64,000 bases of DNA from Prunus persica (GCF_000346465.2 NC_034010.1:9168520-9232519); one strand, 5' to 3'. Shown: positions 44,804 to 57,094, counted from the first letter of the stretch. Translations and numbers: made by a program. Notes: generated by a model not told the origin, from the sequence alone.

Positions 44804-45002
44804 TGTTATAAAATCAAAGAATTGATGAAGAGAAAAAGGGTTGAGGAAGCAGAGGAAAAACCTCTGCAATCTGTTGATCATTTCTATTGCCTCCATTCCG
44901 TTTCTATCTGACATGTATATACAATGAAGGAAGAGGAAGCTTCCAAATTGGAGGAAGCTTCGACGAAGCTTCAGGTGGGCTCCACCTAATATATTTACAA
45001 CA
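44804..45002 (-). repeat. 3' LTR of the 3.1-kb element
   Basis: 199 bp, running (minus strand) from TGTTGTAAAT to TTTTATAACA. It is preceded on the minus strand by the purine tract at 45003-45011. Confidence 0.8.
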
Positions 45003-45036
45003 CTCCCCCTTGGAGACCACAAATGATATGGAATAT

Positions 45037-45585
45037 GCCTCGTTAAAAACCTTGCCAGTAAAAACCCAGTGGGACAAAAACTGGTCAAAGGAAAAAAGAG
45101 TACATAATAATGTGTAACATAAAATTCTAAGTATATTGGCGCGCGTGCGACACTGCCTCGTTAAAACCTTGCCAGGAAAAACCCAGTGGGATAAAAACCC
45201 GGACGAAGGAAAAAGAGTACGGTGTTTGAAGATCTTTATTGATGGTGCGCTCCCCCTGATGCTTGGCAAAATATCTTTAAGTCATACTGTTTCTGCGAGT
45301 CAATCTTTGAGTGACACTGCCTCGTTAAAACCTTATCAGGAAAAACCCAGTGGGATAAAAACCTGGATGAAGGAAAAAGAGTACAGTGTATGGAGGTCTT
45401 TATCAAAACCATGCTCCCCCTGATGAATATCTCCCCCTGAAAAATGTAGGACTAGCTTTTGTCCAGTAAGCGACCATAAAAATTTTCATAGTATACCCTA
45501 AACCCTTGAGTGACACTGCCTCGTTAAAACCTTACCAGGAAAAACCCAATGGGATAAAAACCTGGATGAAGGAAAAAGAGTACAG
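45037..45585 (-). repeat. Four copies of the copia tail motif
   Basis: GCCTCGTTAAAACCTTG, then AAAAACCCAGTGGGA, AAAAAC-TGG and GGAAAAAGAGTAC starts at 45037, 45155, 45319 and 45518. On the minus strand this is the conserved stretch found between pol and the 3' LTR of many plant copia elements. Here it is repeated, with OPP-like spacers ending in CTCCCCCTGA, resembling extra purine tracts on the minus strand. Confidence 0.75.
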
Positions 45586-46559
45586 TGTGGAACTGAGCTC
45601 TATCTGGTCTAGTATACTTCTGGAAAAACATTTAAGGACCAACGGATAATCCTCATAAAAATGCTTCAATACTTTCTTAGTATAAGCAAGAATCTCGTTG
45701 GCACAATGCTCGATCCTTAAGTCGAGACAAATATTTCGTGAATTCTGCAGAATCTTTAATGTGTTGCAATCACATTATAATCAATGTACTCACTGAGGTA
45801 ATTTATGCATATTAATATTGAGTACAAATTTTGTGCTTCAAGCACATGTCCTTTAGGGACTTGCTTTATGCAATGTCAATCCTCTCAACGGATTTTGTCT
45901 AAAAAGGGATTAAATTTTATGACACATTATATAGCTTTAACCCAGCTATTTATACATCTTTAGGGAATCGCTTCTGGCGATATGCTCCGTGCATTTAATA
46001 ACCCTTAAAGATAATATGTTGGTCTCCGTAATTGTGTAATAAGGGGGGGGCACAATTGAATCTGTAAATATGGAGAAAACCCAACATTCCTTGTTTCTGC
46101 CAGAAACAGTATGTCATACAAAGTAGGTATATTCCCTTTTATTCCGAACACCCAAGTATAAATTCAGTATTAACAAATTTTTGGGGTTTGTATTGTGGGT
46201 TTGTTCTTTCACGTTCATTCGCATTTATAATGGAATTACCTCGTTCCATTTTGGCCAATGATATTGTCGACATTTAATAATTGAACGTGGTTCCAATCAA
46301 CACAGCCCATTGATGATTTGAGTAGCTACTCCAAAATCAAAATTTGTCATTCATCAATTTATGATCCCACCATTCTCATTTGCATGCGCATACATCAATT
46401 ATAAGCATTTCTTTGCTTTTGGGTACCCAAGCCACTTCAGAGGGCTTTTATTATGTGAGAATGTGGATTATAACCTCCAATGGAGCGTTATTTTATAGTA
46501 GAGCGTGGAAAATCTCCATTTAGGGAGTTGGAACATTTAGAACCCATATATCTGTCATG

Positions 46560-46770
46560 CTACAGGCATGCCACAGATTAATACATACATGTCAATTAAT
46601 TTATGGGACTTTAACCCGTATTATGGGACTTTAACCCATATAATTTGCTACGCCTTAGGCGTGCATAATATCAATATTGACATGTCAAAGGATTGTCCAT
46701 TTGGGACTTCAATCCACATCATTTGCTACGCAACAGGCGTGCATCATATTGATCACTGCTATACCCATGT
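46560..46770. repeat. Imperfect tandem repeat inside the 3.1-kb element
   Basis: Units built from GGGACTT-AA-CC-TAT, TTTGCTACGC--AGGCGTGC and CATGTCAA recur three times. The ORF at 46568-46780 is a shadow of it. Confidence 0.6.
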
Positions 46771-47119
46771 TATGTTCTGATGGGACTTTTAATCTGTGCA
46801 GTGTATTATCAATGTATCCAACTTGCAATCTGTAAAATTTGCATTAATAATTCATGGATACATACAAGTCATTCTTTTGGAACGGACTTATCTCCCCATT
46901 TGGTTACCTTTCAAGATAAAATATCAAATAGGTATATAAGCATAAAATAACACAAGTATTGCTTACATCCTTAGGTGGGAGAAACTTTTCTCAAGTATCA
47001 TTCAAGCTCATATCAGCCCAGTAAATATAATGTAGCGCTTGATGATCTAGTTATATCCTGCAAGAGCAAAAATCACAACTCTTTTGCCTCTGTCAAAATA
47101 AATAACCCTCATAGTTAGG

Positions 47120-47712
47120 ATTACTGGTATGGACGATAAACCCGCACCACACTTTAAATAAATGTAAATGTGCGGTAAATTAAATGCATAAATTAAATTG
47201 CTTGCTGTATGGACGTTAATCCCGCACCATACTTTAAATAAAATTAAATGTGCGGTAAATTAAATGTACTTGTATGGGCACTAATCCTGCTCCATACATT
47301 TAAATAAAAGCAAAGGCGTGGGCGATAAACCCGCACCACCCTTTTAAATAAATACTGTCGTATGGGTAATAATCCTACACCATACAGTAAATAAAATAAA
47401 TGTGCAGTAAAGTAAATTTGCAGTAAATTAAACGTACTTGTATGGGCACTAATTCTGCTCCATACATTTAAATAAAAGTAAAGGCGTGGACGATAAACCC
47501 GCACCACCCTTTAAATAAATACTGTTGTATGGGTAATAAACCTACACCATACAGTAAATAAAATAAATGTACGGTAAAGTAAATTGATAATTTAAATTGC
47601 TTGCTGTATGGACGTTAATCCCGCACCATACTTTAAATAAAATTAAATGTGCGGTAAATTAAACGTGCTTGTATGGGCGATAAACCCGCACCATACATTT
47701 AAATAAAAGTAA
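47120..47712. repeat. Tandem array next to the truncated LTR
   Basis: About ten imperfect units containing TGTATGG-CG-TAAT-CC, GCACCATAC, TTTAAATAAA and TGTGCGGTAAATTAAA in variable order. Within a unit, GTATGG and CCATAC are complementary and can pair. The array occupies the place where the PBS of the element should be. Confidence 0.75.
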
Positions 47713-47894
47713 ATTGATGAAGAGAAAAAGGGTTGAGGAAGCAGAGGAAAAACCTCTGCAATCTGTTGATCATTTCTATTGCCTCCATTCCGTTTCTATC
47801 TGACATGTATATACAATGAAGGAAGAGGAAGCTTCCAAATTGGAGGAAGCTTCGAGGAAGCTTCAGGTGGGCTCCACCTAATATATTTACAACA
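47713..47894 (-). repeat. 5' LTR of the 3.1-kb element, lacking its inner 17 bp
   Basis: Differs from 44821-45002 by a single base (CGAGGAAG against CGACGAAG). The inner end (TTGATTTTATAACA on the minus strand in the partner) is replaced by array sequence. Confidence 0.8.
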
Positions 47895-48754
47895 ATTTAA
47901 GAGAATTAAACGATTAGAAACAACCGAACGCAAGGAAACGTGTTTGAGTATCTTACTAGGTCACCTAGTGAAATAGCTCCCAAATTCAACCTAAGTAACC
48001 TCCAACACCATAAAGACTAACCACAGTCGACCACAAAGTCGGTTGCACTTCTAACTCTTTCGATCCAACAATTACTTTTTTCAATACTCCTCAATCAATA
48101 AGACAGTTTCCAAGTGATGTTGATATGGACTCTGGAAAGTGCCCTTTAACTAGAAAAATAGTTTATTAAATCTGCCCATACAGTTTTTGGGCTGGAACGC
48201 TCAACTTCGGAAATTCACTTAACATTGAGTTTAAATCGAAATAGTGTAAAACTTTTCAGATTTGAAGAAGATGTTAGATTTCTTTAATATGCATGTCAAG
48301 ATCTTTTACACAATCTGAAATACGTAAAGACATACCTAGAGCCATCTTCCTCGAGTACACGACATCTGAACTCATTCAATCACGGCAGCAACAATCTTAG
48401 CAAAACAGGAACCGCTCAAGACTTCTACTCTCTCTCAGAATCTGTTTAAGCTCTCTCCTTATGATGAGAATAGGGTTAGAGAACGTGTTTGATGAGAGCA
48501 TGGCCTTAAGCTTATATAGGGCTAGGTCAAGTCATCTCTACTCATCACCGAGGGCCGACTTGACTAATCTTTCAAGCCCACCAAATCGGTTCACACGAAA
48601 AAAGAAATAAATAGGACCCGTTAATAGGCCTCAAAACCTTTCCTTATTCCATAAGGTTTTGGGCCTCAAGGTATAACTTAATTTAAACTCTTATACAAAT
48701 CTGATATAACTTAGTATCTAGTGCACCGATCTAAACATGAAAACATAATAGAAG

Positions 48755-50433
48755 TGTTTGGGCCAAAGTCTTGTGCACCCAGCCCAACGCTACGGAGCCC
48801 ATAATAACAAAAACAAAACACTGGGCCTGAGAAGTCTAGACTCTAAAAATAAATAGGAATCAAAAGGTCCAAAATCCAACGAAAGCCCAGCCCAGAACCT
48901 ATCTCAAACTTGGGCTTCGAAGAAACTAAATTGGGCTTGGCATGGTCAAAGTAAAAATTGGAAACCCAAAAGGAAACAGACCCACGTGATTTTTCTGACT
49001 TAGAAAAGTCAACAATTTCAACTGGGTTGGTTAAAAACTGACAAGGGAAGGCAAAAGAAGGGACATCTCTGAATCTCTGCCACATCAAAACCCTTTTTAT
49101 ATATATTCAGAGATAATGTTCCTACCCCAAAAAGGCGCCATCTTTCAAGAGATACGCAGGCTATGTTCTCCAAAAGAGATAAGCAAGAAAACAGGGAGTT
49201 GTTCAAACTGAAAAATCAAACTAACCATCACGGTTTGAGCTCTCAAAAGGGGCAGTTGGAATTAAAGAGGGTTTAGGTTCTCTTTAAAAAAAAAAAACAG
49301 AGAAGTGATTGTCTTAAGAACTGACCATTGAGGGCTTATCTGCCAGAATTGTTGAAACCCCTTTTTTTTCTTTGCATTTAAAAAAATGAAAGATCTTTTG
49401 AGAATTTTGCCGCCCATTATTAAAAGAAAGAAACCCTACTCCAAAGCATTTCTTATAAATATAGGAGAGGGTGAACAGAGCAGAAGACACTCAATTTAAC
49501 AATCAATCAAACAATCAAAAATCAACCAAAGGCAAAAACTCAAAATGATCACTTGATCACCGAGAACCTTCAAAACAAACTGGAGCAACTAAAAGCTCAG
49601 TTGATCCACAAAGGAAGCCAACTATAGATGAGAACTTCCAAGTTCAGACTTAGAAAAATAAGTCATTCAAAACAAGAATTCTCTCGTTACAAATTTGGTT
49701 CAGCAAAAGCCAAGACAAGCAGAGTTTGAGTTTTCACAAATATGAAAACCTCAACAAATTTATGGAGGGCCCTGATCAAGCAAAACAGGTACTACAGTGC
49801 AGTTCCAGGTCAATAAGTCCTCAAATCTAGCCACTTCTGCCCCTTCAGACTGAAGAGGCCACAGTTCTGCCCGTTCAAAAGTCTACCAAGGCTTGAAATA
49901 AATTAAAAGCTCTGCCAAAATTAAAATTTGGTATCGATTTACAGCTAAAGCTAAGCAGTTGAAGTTGTTGACAGTTCAATCCAGCACAGACGTACCCAGT
50001 CTAGCCCATATCAGAGACTTCTATCCAAGCATAAATGGAATTCTAGCTTTCTTTTTGTCTTTCTAGAGTTGATTCTTTCCTTTCTAGTTTTGTAAAGGGC
50101 AGTTCTGCCTAAAAACAGTCCACTTTATTATCATTTATTCTGGATAGAACTACCAATCTTGTACTGGGATAAATTGTGAAGTCCTCACCAGTCTAAGGCA
50201 GGAAAAAAACTTACTTGGGAGATATTCCTCACCCAAATTCATAATCGCTTGTTTAGAAATTAGTAACTTAGGGCACAAGTTATCTATTTCATAGAAGTCT
50301 GCTAGGGTTCTCATTACTAACAGTGGCACGCTCACACACTAAAGAAAGCTGATTTGTTGACCAGTCAATGGTTTTCAAGACAGTGGGGAACTTCACCTTT
50401 CCATCACAGGAGCAAACTTAAAATGAGTGAACA
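48755..50433 (+). mobile_element. Solo LTR of the 27377 gypsy family (1679 bp)
   Basis: TGTTTGGGCC to GTGAACA, flanked by AGAAG on both sides (48750-48754 and 50434-50438). Collinear with 27377-29076 over its whole length, sharing for example GCCGCCCATT-TTAAAAG, CAAAATGATCACTTGATC and TTCTCTCGTTACAAATTTGGTT. No interior remains. Confidence 0.85.
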
Positions 50434-50438
50434 AGAAG

Positions 50439-51037
50439 AGACATACATCTCAAACATACTAAACTTTCATGAAAATTCATGTTGAAGAATTTTGTCAATA
50501 GCATATTCAAAACACGGAATGCAATTCCAGCAGCATAGTTACTACTCTGAAATTCAACCAAAAATTCAATATAAAACCAAATGGAACAAAACTTGTTCTG
50601 AAACAATTATTAGAAAGTCCATTTTGATGTTTTAAAAGCTCAAGTTCAGACGCAAGGAGAAATATTTTGAAAACTCATAGATAGCCCACAAGGTCCTTTG
50701 AGGCATTACTTATGGCAGGACCCGCCCGGTTCCCCCTCGGAATCTATGACAAACCTTGCTTCCCATCTAGCATCTAACCAATGCCGGACCTACTTTCCTA
50801 AAACGTTCTTTAGCCCTAGTTAAACTAATAAAGACTTTGACATTAAACTCAAAACATTCAAAGTAAAACCCTTTTTACTCCTGCCTTTCAAAACCCATAA
50901 ATCTTTCCAACAAGACACCTCTCAACCTTAAATCCTTTTCATACATAATTAAGCAAAATCTCATTTTTCTCGCAACCATACCCTACCAAAGGTGTATGTT
51001 GCAAAGCACCATAAGTCAATTATCAAATATGAAATTC
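50439..51037. other. Copy-2-specific spacer with LTR-like debris
   Basis: No gene. Words such as GGCAGGACCCGCCCGGTTCCCCCTCGG (50715-50741) look like part of a gypsy LTR read on the minus strand. Confidence 0.35.
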
Positions 51038-53400
51038 ACGTCAAATATTCATACCTATGCAGAGTACCCTCAATGCACATGCTCAAGAAACCTCAACTTA
51101 GAAGTAAATCAAAACATATACCCACACAAAATACCCATATACATATATGTATATAAATATAAATATACACACCCAAAATCAACACATCATCATGATGTAT
51201 CGGGGGAAAACAATCCAACACAGAGACCGTTTTTACTAGACCACATGGCGGAATCCTCAATACACATGTGACTAGGGACGAGCGGTCAAACAAGGGGACT
51301 ATTGCTCCCCAGGCACGCACGGCAGAATCCTCAATACACGTGCAGCTGAAATAAGTCTTACGTGCAGACATCCCTGTCAACGTCTCTACGGTACATCCCG
51401 CCAAGGGAGTATAATGGTGCAATCCATAACATACCCAAAGTCACCATAGTCCTTTATAAATAATATTAATAATAGTAAGCATTCCTGAAATTCCCATAAG
51501 TTTAAAAACAATGCTCATTTAAAACAATGTCCATTCACAACAAATCCAATGCTGCTCAAACTATTCAAGAGAGTAAACAAATTTATTTAATAATTGAACC
51601 CAACAATGAACTTTAACTCAACATCCGAGTTCTCGGGTCTCAAAGTGTGTTCACGACTTTTAGATGGTTCCTTGAGTCATCCTAGTACTTTTTGAAGAAT
51701 GAGACAGCCTCGGAAGACTCGGGGTCAACCAAGCGGTCAAACTTTACATATTGGTCAACAAGGCCCGAGGGGCCACCACCTCCGATTTCCAATTTGAAAG
51801 TTCCTAAAGGACAACAAAGTCTACTAAACATGTCCCGAGGGTTTGGTCCCAATCGAACGGTTGGATCCAAGCTAATCACACGATCAAACGATGATCGATT
51901 TGCCTAACCCTATAATCATTGATTCAGAGTATGCGAGGCTTCGATTCTCGATCCGTAAGTTCCTATATGATCCTAGAGGTATAGGGTAAAACATACTTCA
52001 AATTGGAAACAATTGAATGGTCCGAACCTATTGAACCTGGATATTGCATAATAGGTGCTATATCCAATCGATAGTCAAACGGTAACCAAAGGCTAATCCG
52101 AGCCATATCGTTGTGCTCGGGATGACGTGGGGAGTATTTTGGAACTCAATAGGCCACCACAAAGGGGCCCACATGCCGCCATGTATGGCAATCCTCAATA
52201 CACGTGCGGATGAAATAAGTCTTACATGTAGACATCCCCGTCAACGGTTCTAACATAAATATATATAATAAAATAGCACCCATAATTCCTTTATGAAAAC
52301 CTTTAAAAAAAATCATAATCAATAAAAAAACAACCAAAATTAAAATAAACCCATTTGATTTCAGTAATATCCAAAATACTATATTCATGCACTCAGGAAA
52401 TATAACAACCTCCGAAAATCTCATAAGACAAAGATAAAAAATCCAATACACCATATTTAAAATTCCGAAACCATAGCCCATCAATATATATATATATATA
52501 TATATATATACCAATTCCGTAAATCTCAAAGATATTGATAATCAAATCCAATAACCGCATAAACTAATACACCAAAATCCAAAGTCCATAACATACCCAA
52601 AGTCACCACAGTCCTTTATAAATATATTAATAATAGTAAGCATTCCTGAAATTCCCATAACCTTATTCAACCCAATTAATGAATTTCCAATCTAAACACA
52701 GTTATGCAAGAAATTTTATATTTAAAAACAATGCTCATTTAAAACAATGTCCATTCACAAAAAATCCAGGGCTGCTCACACTATTCAAGAGAGTAAACAA
52801 ATTTAATTAATAATCGAACCCAACAATGAACTTTAACTCAGCACCCGAGTTCCCAGGTCTCAAAGTGTGCTCACGACTTTTAAAAGTTTTCTTGAGTCAT
52901 CCTAGTACTTTTTGAATAATGAGACAGCCTCGGAAGACTCGAGGTCAACTGAGCGGTCAAACTTTACATATTGGTCAACAAGGCCCGAGGGGCCACCGCT
53001 TCGATTTCCAATCCAAAAGTTCCTAAAGGTCTAACAAAGTCTACTAAACATGTCCCAGGGGTTGGTCTTAATCGAGAGGTTGGATCCAAACCAATCGCAC
53101 GATCGGACGACGATCAATTTGACTAACCCTATAATTATTGATTCGGATTATGCAAGGGTCCGATTCTCAATCTGCAAGTTCCTATACGATCCTAGAGGTA
53201 CAGGGAAAAACATAATTGAAATTGGAAAAAATCGAACGGTCTGAACCTATCGAACCTGGATATTACATACTACGTGCTATATCCAATTGATAGTCAAACG
53301 GTAACCAAAGGCTAATCCGAGCATACCGTCATGCTTGGGACAACGTGAGGAGTATTTTAGAACTCAACAGGCCATCGCAAAGAGGCCCACATGCCGCCAC
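51038..53400 (-). repeat. Tandem LTR fragments, copy-2 counterpart of 20850-22905
   Basis: The CCGAGGGGCCACC segment occurs twice (about 51630-52190 and 52850-53400). The ATAATAAAATAGCACCC segment occurs once in full (52255-52640) and once deleted (at 51415, where GGGAGTATAATGGTGCAATCCATAAC skips about 400 bases). Thus the tandem LTR arrangement continues to change after duplication. No coding sequence. Confidence 0.5.
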
Positions 53401-54360
53401 TTACCGCAGCAGCGTTGGGTGTCATGATAAATTTCAAATGACAAAAAATATCCAAGTTACCGGTCAAGCCCTATACCAACACGTTTAGACTAATAAGGGG
53501 AACCTTTTTTTGTCCTTGGATCCCTGCCAAAAAGTGGCCAGAAATTAGTAAATTGTGGCCAAACCCGTCAGCCTTAAATGGGTGTTTTGATTAATTTCCA
53601 AAACTCCAAAATCGAACCCAACCACATAAATAAACAGATAGAGCAAGAAGATTAAATGAAGTTTCATACCTCAATTGACATAAATGGTGGTCGGAGTCAT
53701 CGTAAAAAGCTCTGAAGCCACTAACAGTTCCAGTTGTTCTAGCTGCCAATCCTTGGGTTTTCCAACTGGAAAATGGCTTGGGTTAGGTAGATGACGTTGA
53801 TATGAAACTTTTAGGATCAGACTCACCAAAAAAGGTTGCCAGATGGCGATGAAATCACCTTTCAAAGATCGGCGTTGTACGAAGAGAGAAAGAAGGAGGA
53901 GAGGAAGAAGAAGAAATGTCGGGAAAGAGAAAGAAGAAGAAAATAACAGGAATTCCCGTTACTATAGCCCACACTAAAAAATTTTAAAATTCCCATTACG
54001 TCCTTTCTGTTTCTAGATCTTTTCTCCATCGTTACAACTAGAAATTGGACCTGTCGTCTGTCTACGGACTTGTATCAATAAGCTCTAAGCAATGGTGTTG
54101 CTCAATTCCCCAAAATCATTTCCGAACAAAACGTGACTAAAGTGCCTCTATCCCCTAAAGGTAAAATTGTAACTGTCGTAATTAAATTAATAGGGAAATA
54201 CACGTAGATGATCATTTTGCCCAACTTTCATTCCCAAATAATAACTTTACAAATCTTATTAACATATAATGACTTTAGGACTTGAAATTACCTAATTGCC
54301 CTCCATAAAAAAGCATATCTATTGATCCTTTATCACCTTTTTTCTGAAAGCCAACTTCTC
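53401..54360 (-). other. LTR-like fragment and spacer
   Basis: The part 53640-53960, read on the minus strand, has a CT-rich leader (53960-53880) followed by a GCCGATC and GGTGAGTCTGATCC-like splice donor region, the texture of a gypsy LTR leader. The rest has no recognised feature. Confidence 0.35.
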
Positions 54361-54366
54361 CCAATT

Positions 54367-54370
<4 letters not shown>

Positions 54371-54400
<30 letters not shown>
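54371..54400. repeat. (CT)n microsatellite
   Basis: About 15 CT repeats shortly upstream of the copia leader. Confidence 0.9.
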
Positions 54401-54405
<5 letters not shown>

Positions 54406-54643
54406 CTCTCTGTAGACGTGAGTTTCCTAATTAATCAAGGAGATTTATTTCCTTAATTAATTAAGGGGTTTACTTTCCCATTTTATTTAGTTGATAAATC
54501 TTTGTATAATTAGGAGATACTATCCTAATTGATTACTGTATCTATTTTCTTGTAAAGCATTCATGTACATTCCTATATATACCTCCTTATGAAGAATAAT
54601 AAAACCTAACCCAAAGTATTCAAACCATATTCTTATTTTAGTA

Positions 54644-54655
54644 TGGTATCAGAGC
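54644..54655 (+). other. Primer-binding site of copia A, initiator tRNA-Met
   Basis: TGGTATCAGAGC, exact match to the plant initiator-Met PBS, directly after an LTR-like end. Confidence 0.85.
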
Positions 54656-54897
54656 AATCAATCATCGGTTGTCTCTAAATTCTGATATCAAATTTCTTCA
54701 AACACAAACCCTAAATCCTCATATCAAATTTCTTCAAACACAAACCCCAAATCCTCATATCAAACTTCTTCAAACACAAACCCTAAATCATATTCCTCAT
54801 ATTTGTCTTTCCCAAATTCAGATATCCATACACATCCCTCATATCTTCAAAATCCTAAACACAAATTTTTCTTTTACCCTTAAATTCTTCCGCTGCC

Positions 54898-56760
54898 ATG
54901 GATGTCATCTCCTCTTCCAAAACCTTCGACACCACTCCACCATCCTCCCAAATTGTTACTATTCACAGTGAAAATGCTCCATTCCCAACTAGCGTCACCT
55001 TGACTAAAACCAGTTATGCCTTATGGTCTAAAGTCATGGAGATGCGTATTGCTGCTTGCGAAAAAATTGGGGTACCTAACTGGTGACGCTTTGCAGCCTT
55101 CAAAGCTCTCCTCCACCTACAACAAATGGTGTACAGAGAACTTTTGGGTCAAGGGGTGGCTCATCCACTCCATGTCTCCAGACCTGATGAGTCGCTTTAT
55201 CCGTTTAAGTACCGCCAAAGAAATCTGGGATGCTGTGAAGAAAACCTACTATGATGGTGGGGATAAAACTTATCTTTTTGATCTCAACAAATGGGCATTC
55301 ACCATTAAACATAATGGTTCCCCTGTTAACAAATACTACAGACAGTTGCAGAACATCTTTCAGGAAAATCATCATTGCACTCCCAATCGCATGCACTGCG
55401 ACACCGACGTGACCGAGCCCCAGACAGAACTGGATCGTCTTCGTGTTCACTTGTTTCTTGCCGGGCTTGACCCTGAGTTTGATCAGGTCCAGGGGGAAAT
55501 CCTATGCAAAGATCCCAAATTAGACCTTGACCAAAACTTTGCATATGTTCGTCGCGAAGCTCAACAACGGCTGACCATGGCCAGTGCCCCAGAACCTGCG
55601 GTCATGGTCACTCAACGTCAACAGGGCCCTCAGACCTCTGTCAGTGGCTCTTCTCAAACTGAGGTCCTCAGCTCTCGTTTGGAGCAGAAATGCACCCACT
55701 GTGGTGGAAACAAACATACCTGTGCTGGTTGTTACGAATTGATTGGGTACCCAAATTGGTGGGACCACTCCAAAGCTCCCTGCAAGAATAGGAGCAAATC
55801 CCTCAACACATTTTCTGACTCAGATCCTGTAAGTCCTGTTGTCTCGACTACACCGGTTCCCTCCTCTGCATCTATAGCCACAACAGGTACTCCAGGTTCT
55901 ATTTTACATAGTTCTTTAAAAAAACACACATGGATAATTGACACCGGAGCCACTGATCATATGACCTTTGATCCTGGACAAGTTGCCTCTCATACGCCGT
56001 CTTCTCAATCGTGGTGTCTAATGTCAATGGTACCCTCTCTCCCGTAATTGGGGAGGGTTCACTCTTTTTTTTGACTCCCTCACTTTGGATTCTGTGTTGA
56101 TTGTCCCATCCTTATATCATAATCTCTTGTCTGTTGCCCAAATTACTACGGCTTTGAATTGCACTATAACCTTTTGGCCTACTCATTGTATTTTTCAGGA
56201 CATCCTCAACAAGAAGACAATTGGTTGTGGTACTAGGAGGGGCAAACTTTACTACCTGGACTTGGCATCTGACAGTGAAGTTAGCCTCAATCAAGCTTAC
56301 AAAAATGGGGGTGCTAGTGTTGAGAAGCAAACTTCTGAAGTGTGGTTATGGCATCGACGTCTTGGACATGCTTCGTTTGGATAGTTACAGAAGATATTTC
56401 CTACCTTATTTTCCAATTTAGATATTTCCAGTTTTAATTGTGACATTTATGAACTAGCTAAGAGCCATTGTGCTCCTTTTCCCTTAAGTTCAAATAAAAG
56501 TTTGGTTCCATTTTCTCTTGTTCATTCTGATGTTTGGCGCCCTACTAAAATAACAACTCCAGGAGGAGCTAGATGGTTTGTCACGTTTATCGATGATTGT
56601 ATACGCATGACCTGGGTTTCCCTTCTCAAAACAAAAAGGGAAGTTAGTTCCAAGTTTCAGCAGTTCTATCAAATGGTGGAGACGCAGTTTCATACTAGCA
56701 TTCAGGTTCTTCGTTCTGACATTTGCGGAGAATTCCTCAACCATCATCTTAATTAGTTAT
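54898..56760 (+). pseudogene. Copia A gag-protease-integrase, broken
   Basis: ATG at 54898 opens MDVISSSKTFDTTPPSS. A frameshift near 55060-55086 moves to the frame 55016-56047. That frame carries the gag domain (WCTENFWVKGWLIHSM, AKEIWDAVKKTY), a CCHC zinc knuckle C-x2-C-x4-H-x4-C (CTHCGGNKHTCAGC), and the retropepsin site WIIDTGATDHMT. A second frameshift after 55970 leads to VPSLYHNLLSVAQI and the integrase zinc region LWHRRLGHASFG, followed by TAG (56382-56384). The integrase core then reads FSLVHSDVWRPTK, FVTFIDD and VLRSDICGEF, so both core Asp residues are present. The domain stops where copia B is inserted. Several frame breaks make it inactive. Confidence 0.8.
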
Positions 56761-56776
56761 TACAAGATCATGGCAT

Positions 56777-57094
56777 TGATAAACAGAGCAATGAAGAACA
56801 CACAAAGATCACTCTCATACAGCCTCTGTCTTCTAGAACAACAAATCAAGAGCACACAACAAAGAATAGAATTGAGCACAGCAGACTAAGTTCTAGAAAG
56901 AAAGGAGGAAACAGCTAAGCTTCATCACTACTGTACACTTGTCAATATCTCCATCTTTCCTGTAACAAACTTTAGTCTAGATATTTCCATTTCAAGTGTA
57001 TATATATAGACAACTATACAATCTCATAATTATCGAATATACAATTTCAATTCTTACAAAACCTAAATTTCTCCTTCTTCTTGCTCTTCTTTCA
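56777..57094 (+). repeat. 5' LTR of copia B
   Basis: 318 bp from TGATAAACAG to TCTTTCA. A TATATATAGACAAC at 57000 is a likely TATA box. Confidence 0.9.

Larger units (their letters stand above)
44804..47894 (-). mobile_element. Non-autonomous LTR retrotransposon, 3.1 kb, short LTRs, no genes
   Basis: The empty site exists in copy 1 (CTAATTTAAGAG near 20030). The element is flanked by ATTTA (44799-44803 and 47895-47899). The LTRs share 182 bp (44821-45002 and 47713-47894) with one mismatch by eye. On the minus strand the LTR begins TGTTGTAAATATATTAGG. The purine tract AAGGGGGAG lies just before it (45003-45011), so the element reads on the minus strand. No gag or pol is found. The interior holds repeats of a tail motif known from plant copia elements and a tandem array. 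The last 17 bp of the right LTR and any PBS are missing. Confidence 0.85.
37829..53400. repeat. Segmental duplication, copy 2 (expanded)
   Basis: Direct repeat of 15863-22905, about 22 kb apart at its left side. Insertions or copy-specific DNA expand it at 40764-44340, 44804-47894, 48700-51037 and in the LTR debris after 51038. Confidence 0.8.

Noticed and set aside
44887..45423. Several ORFs on both strands inside the 3.1-kb LTR element
   Set aside because: They overlap the LTR and the repeated copia tail motif, and similar words are read in different frames in each repeat.
53671..53865. 64-codon minus-strand ORF with gene-like composition
   Set aside because: Its context (CT-rich leader and donor-like site) matches gypsy LTR leaders elsewhere in the window; no domain.
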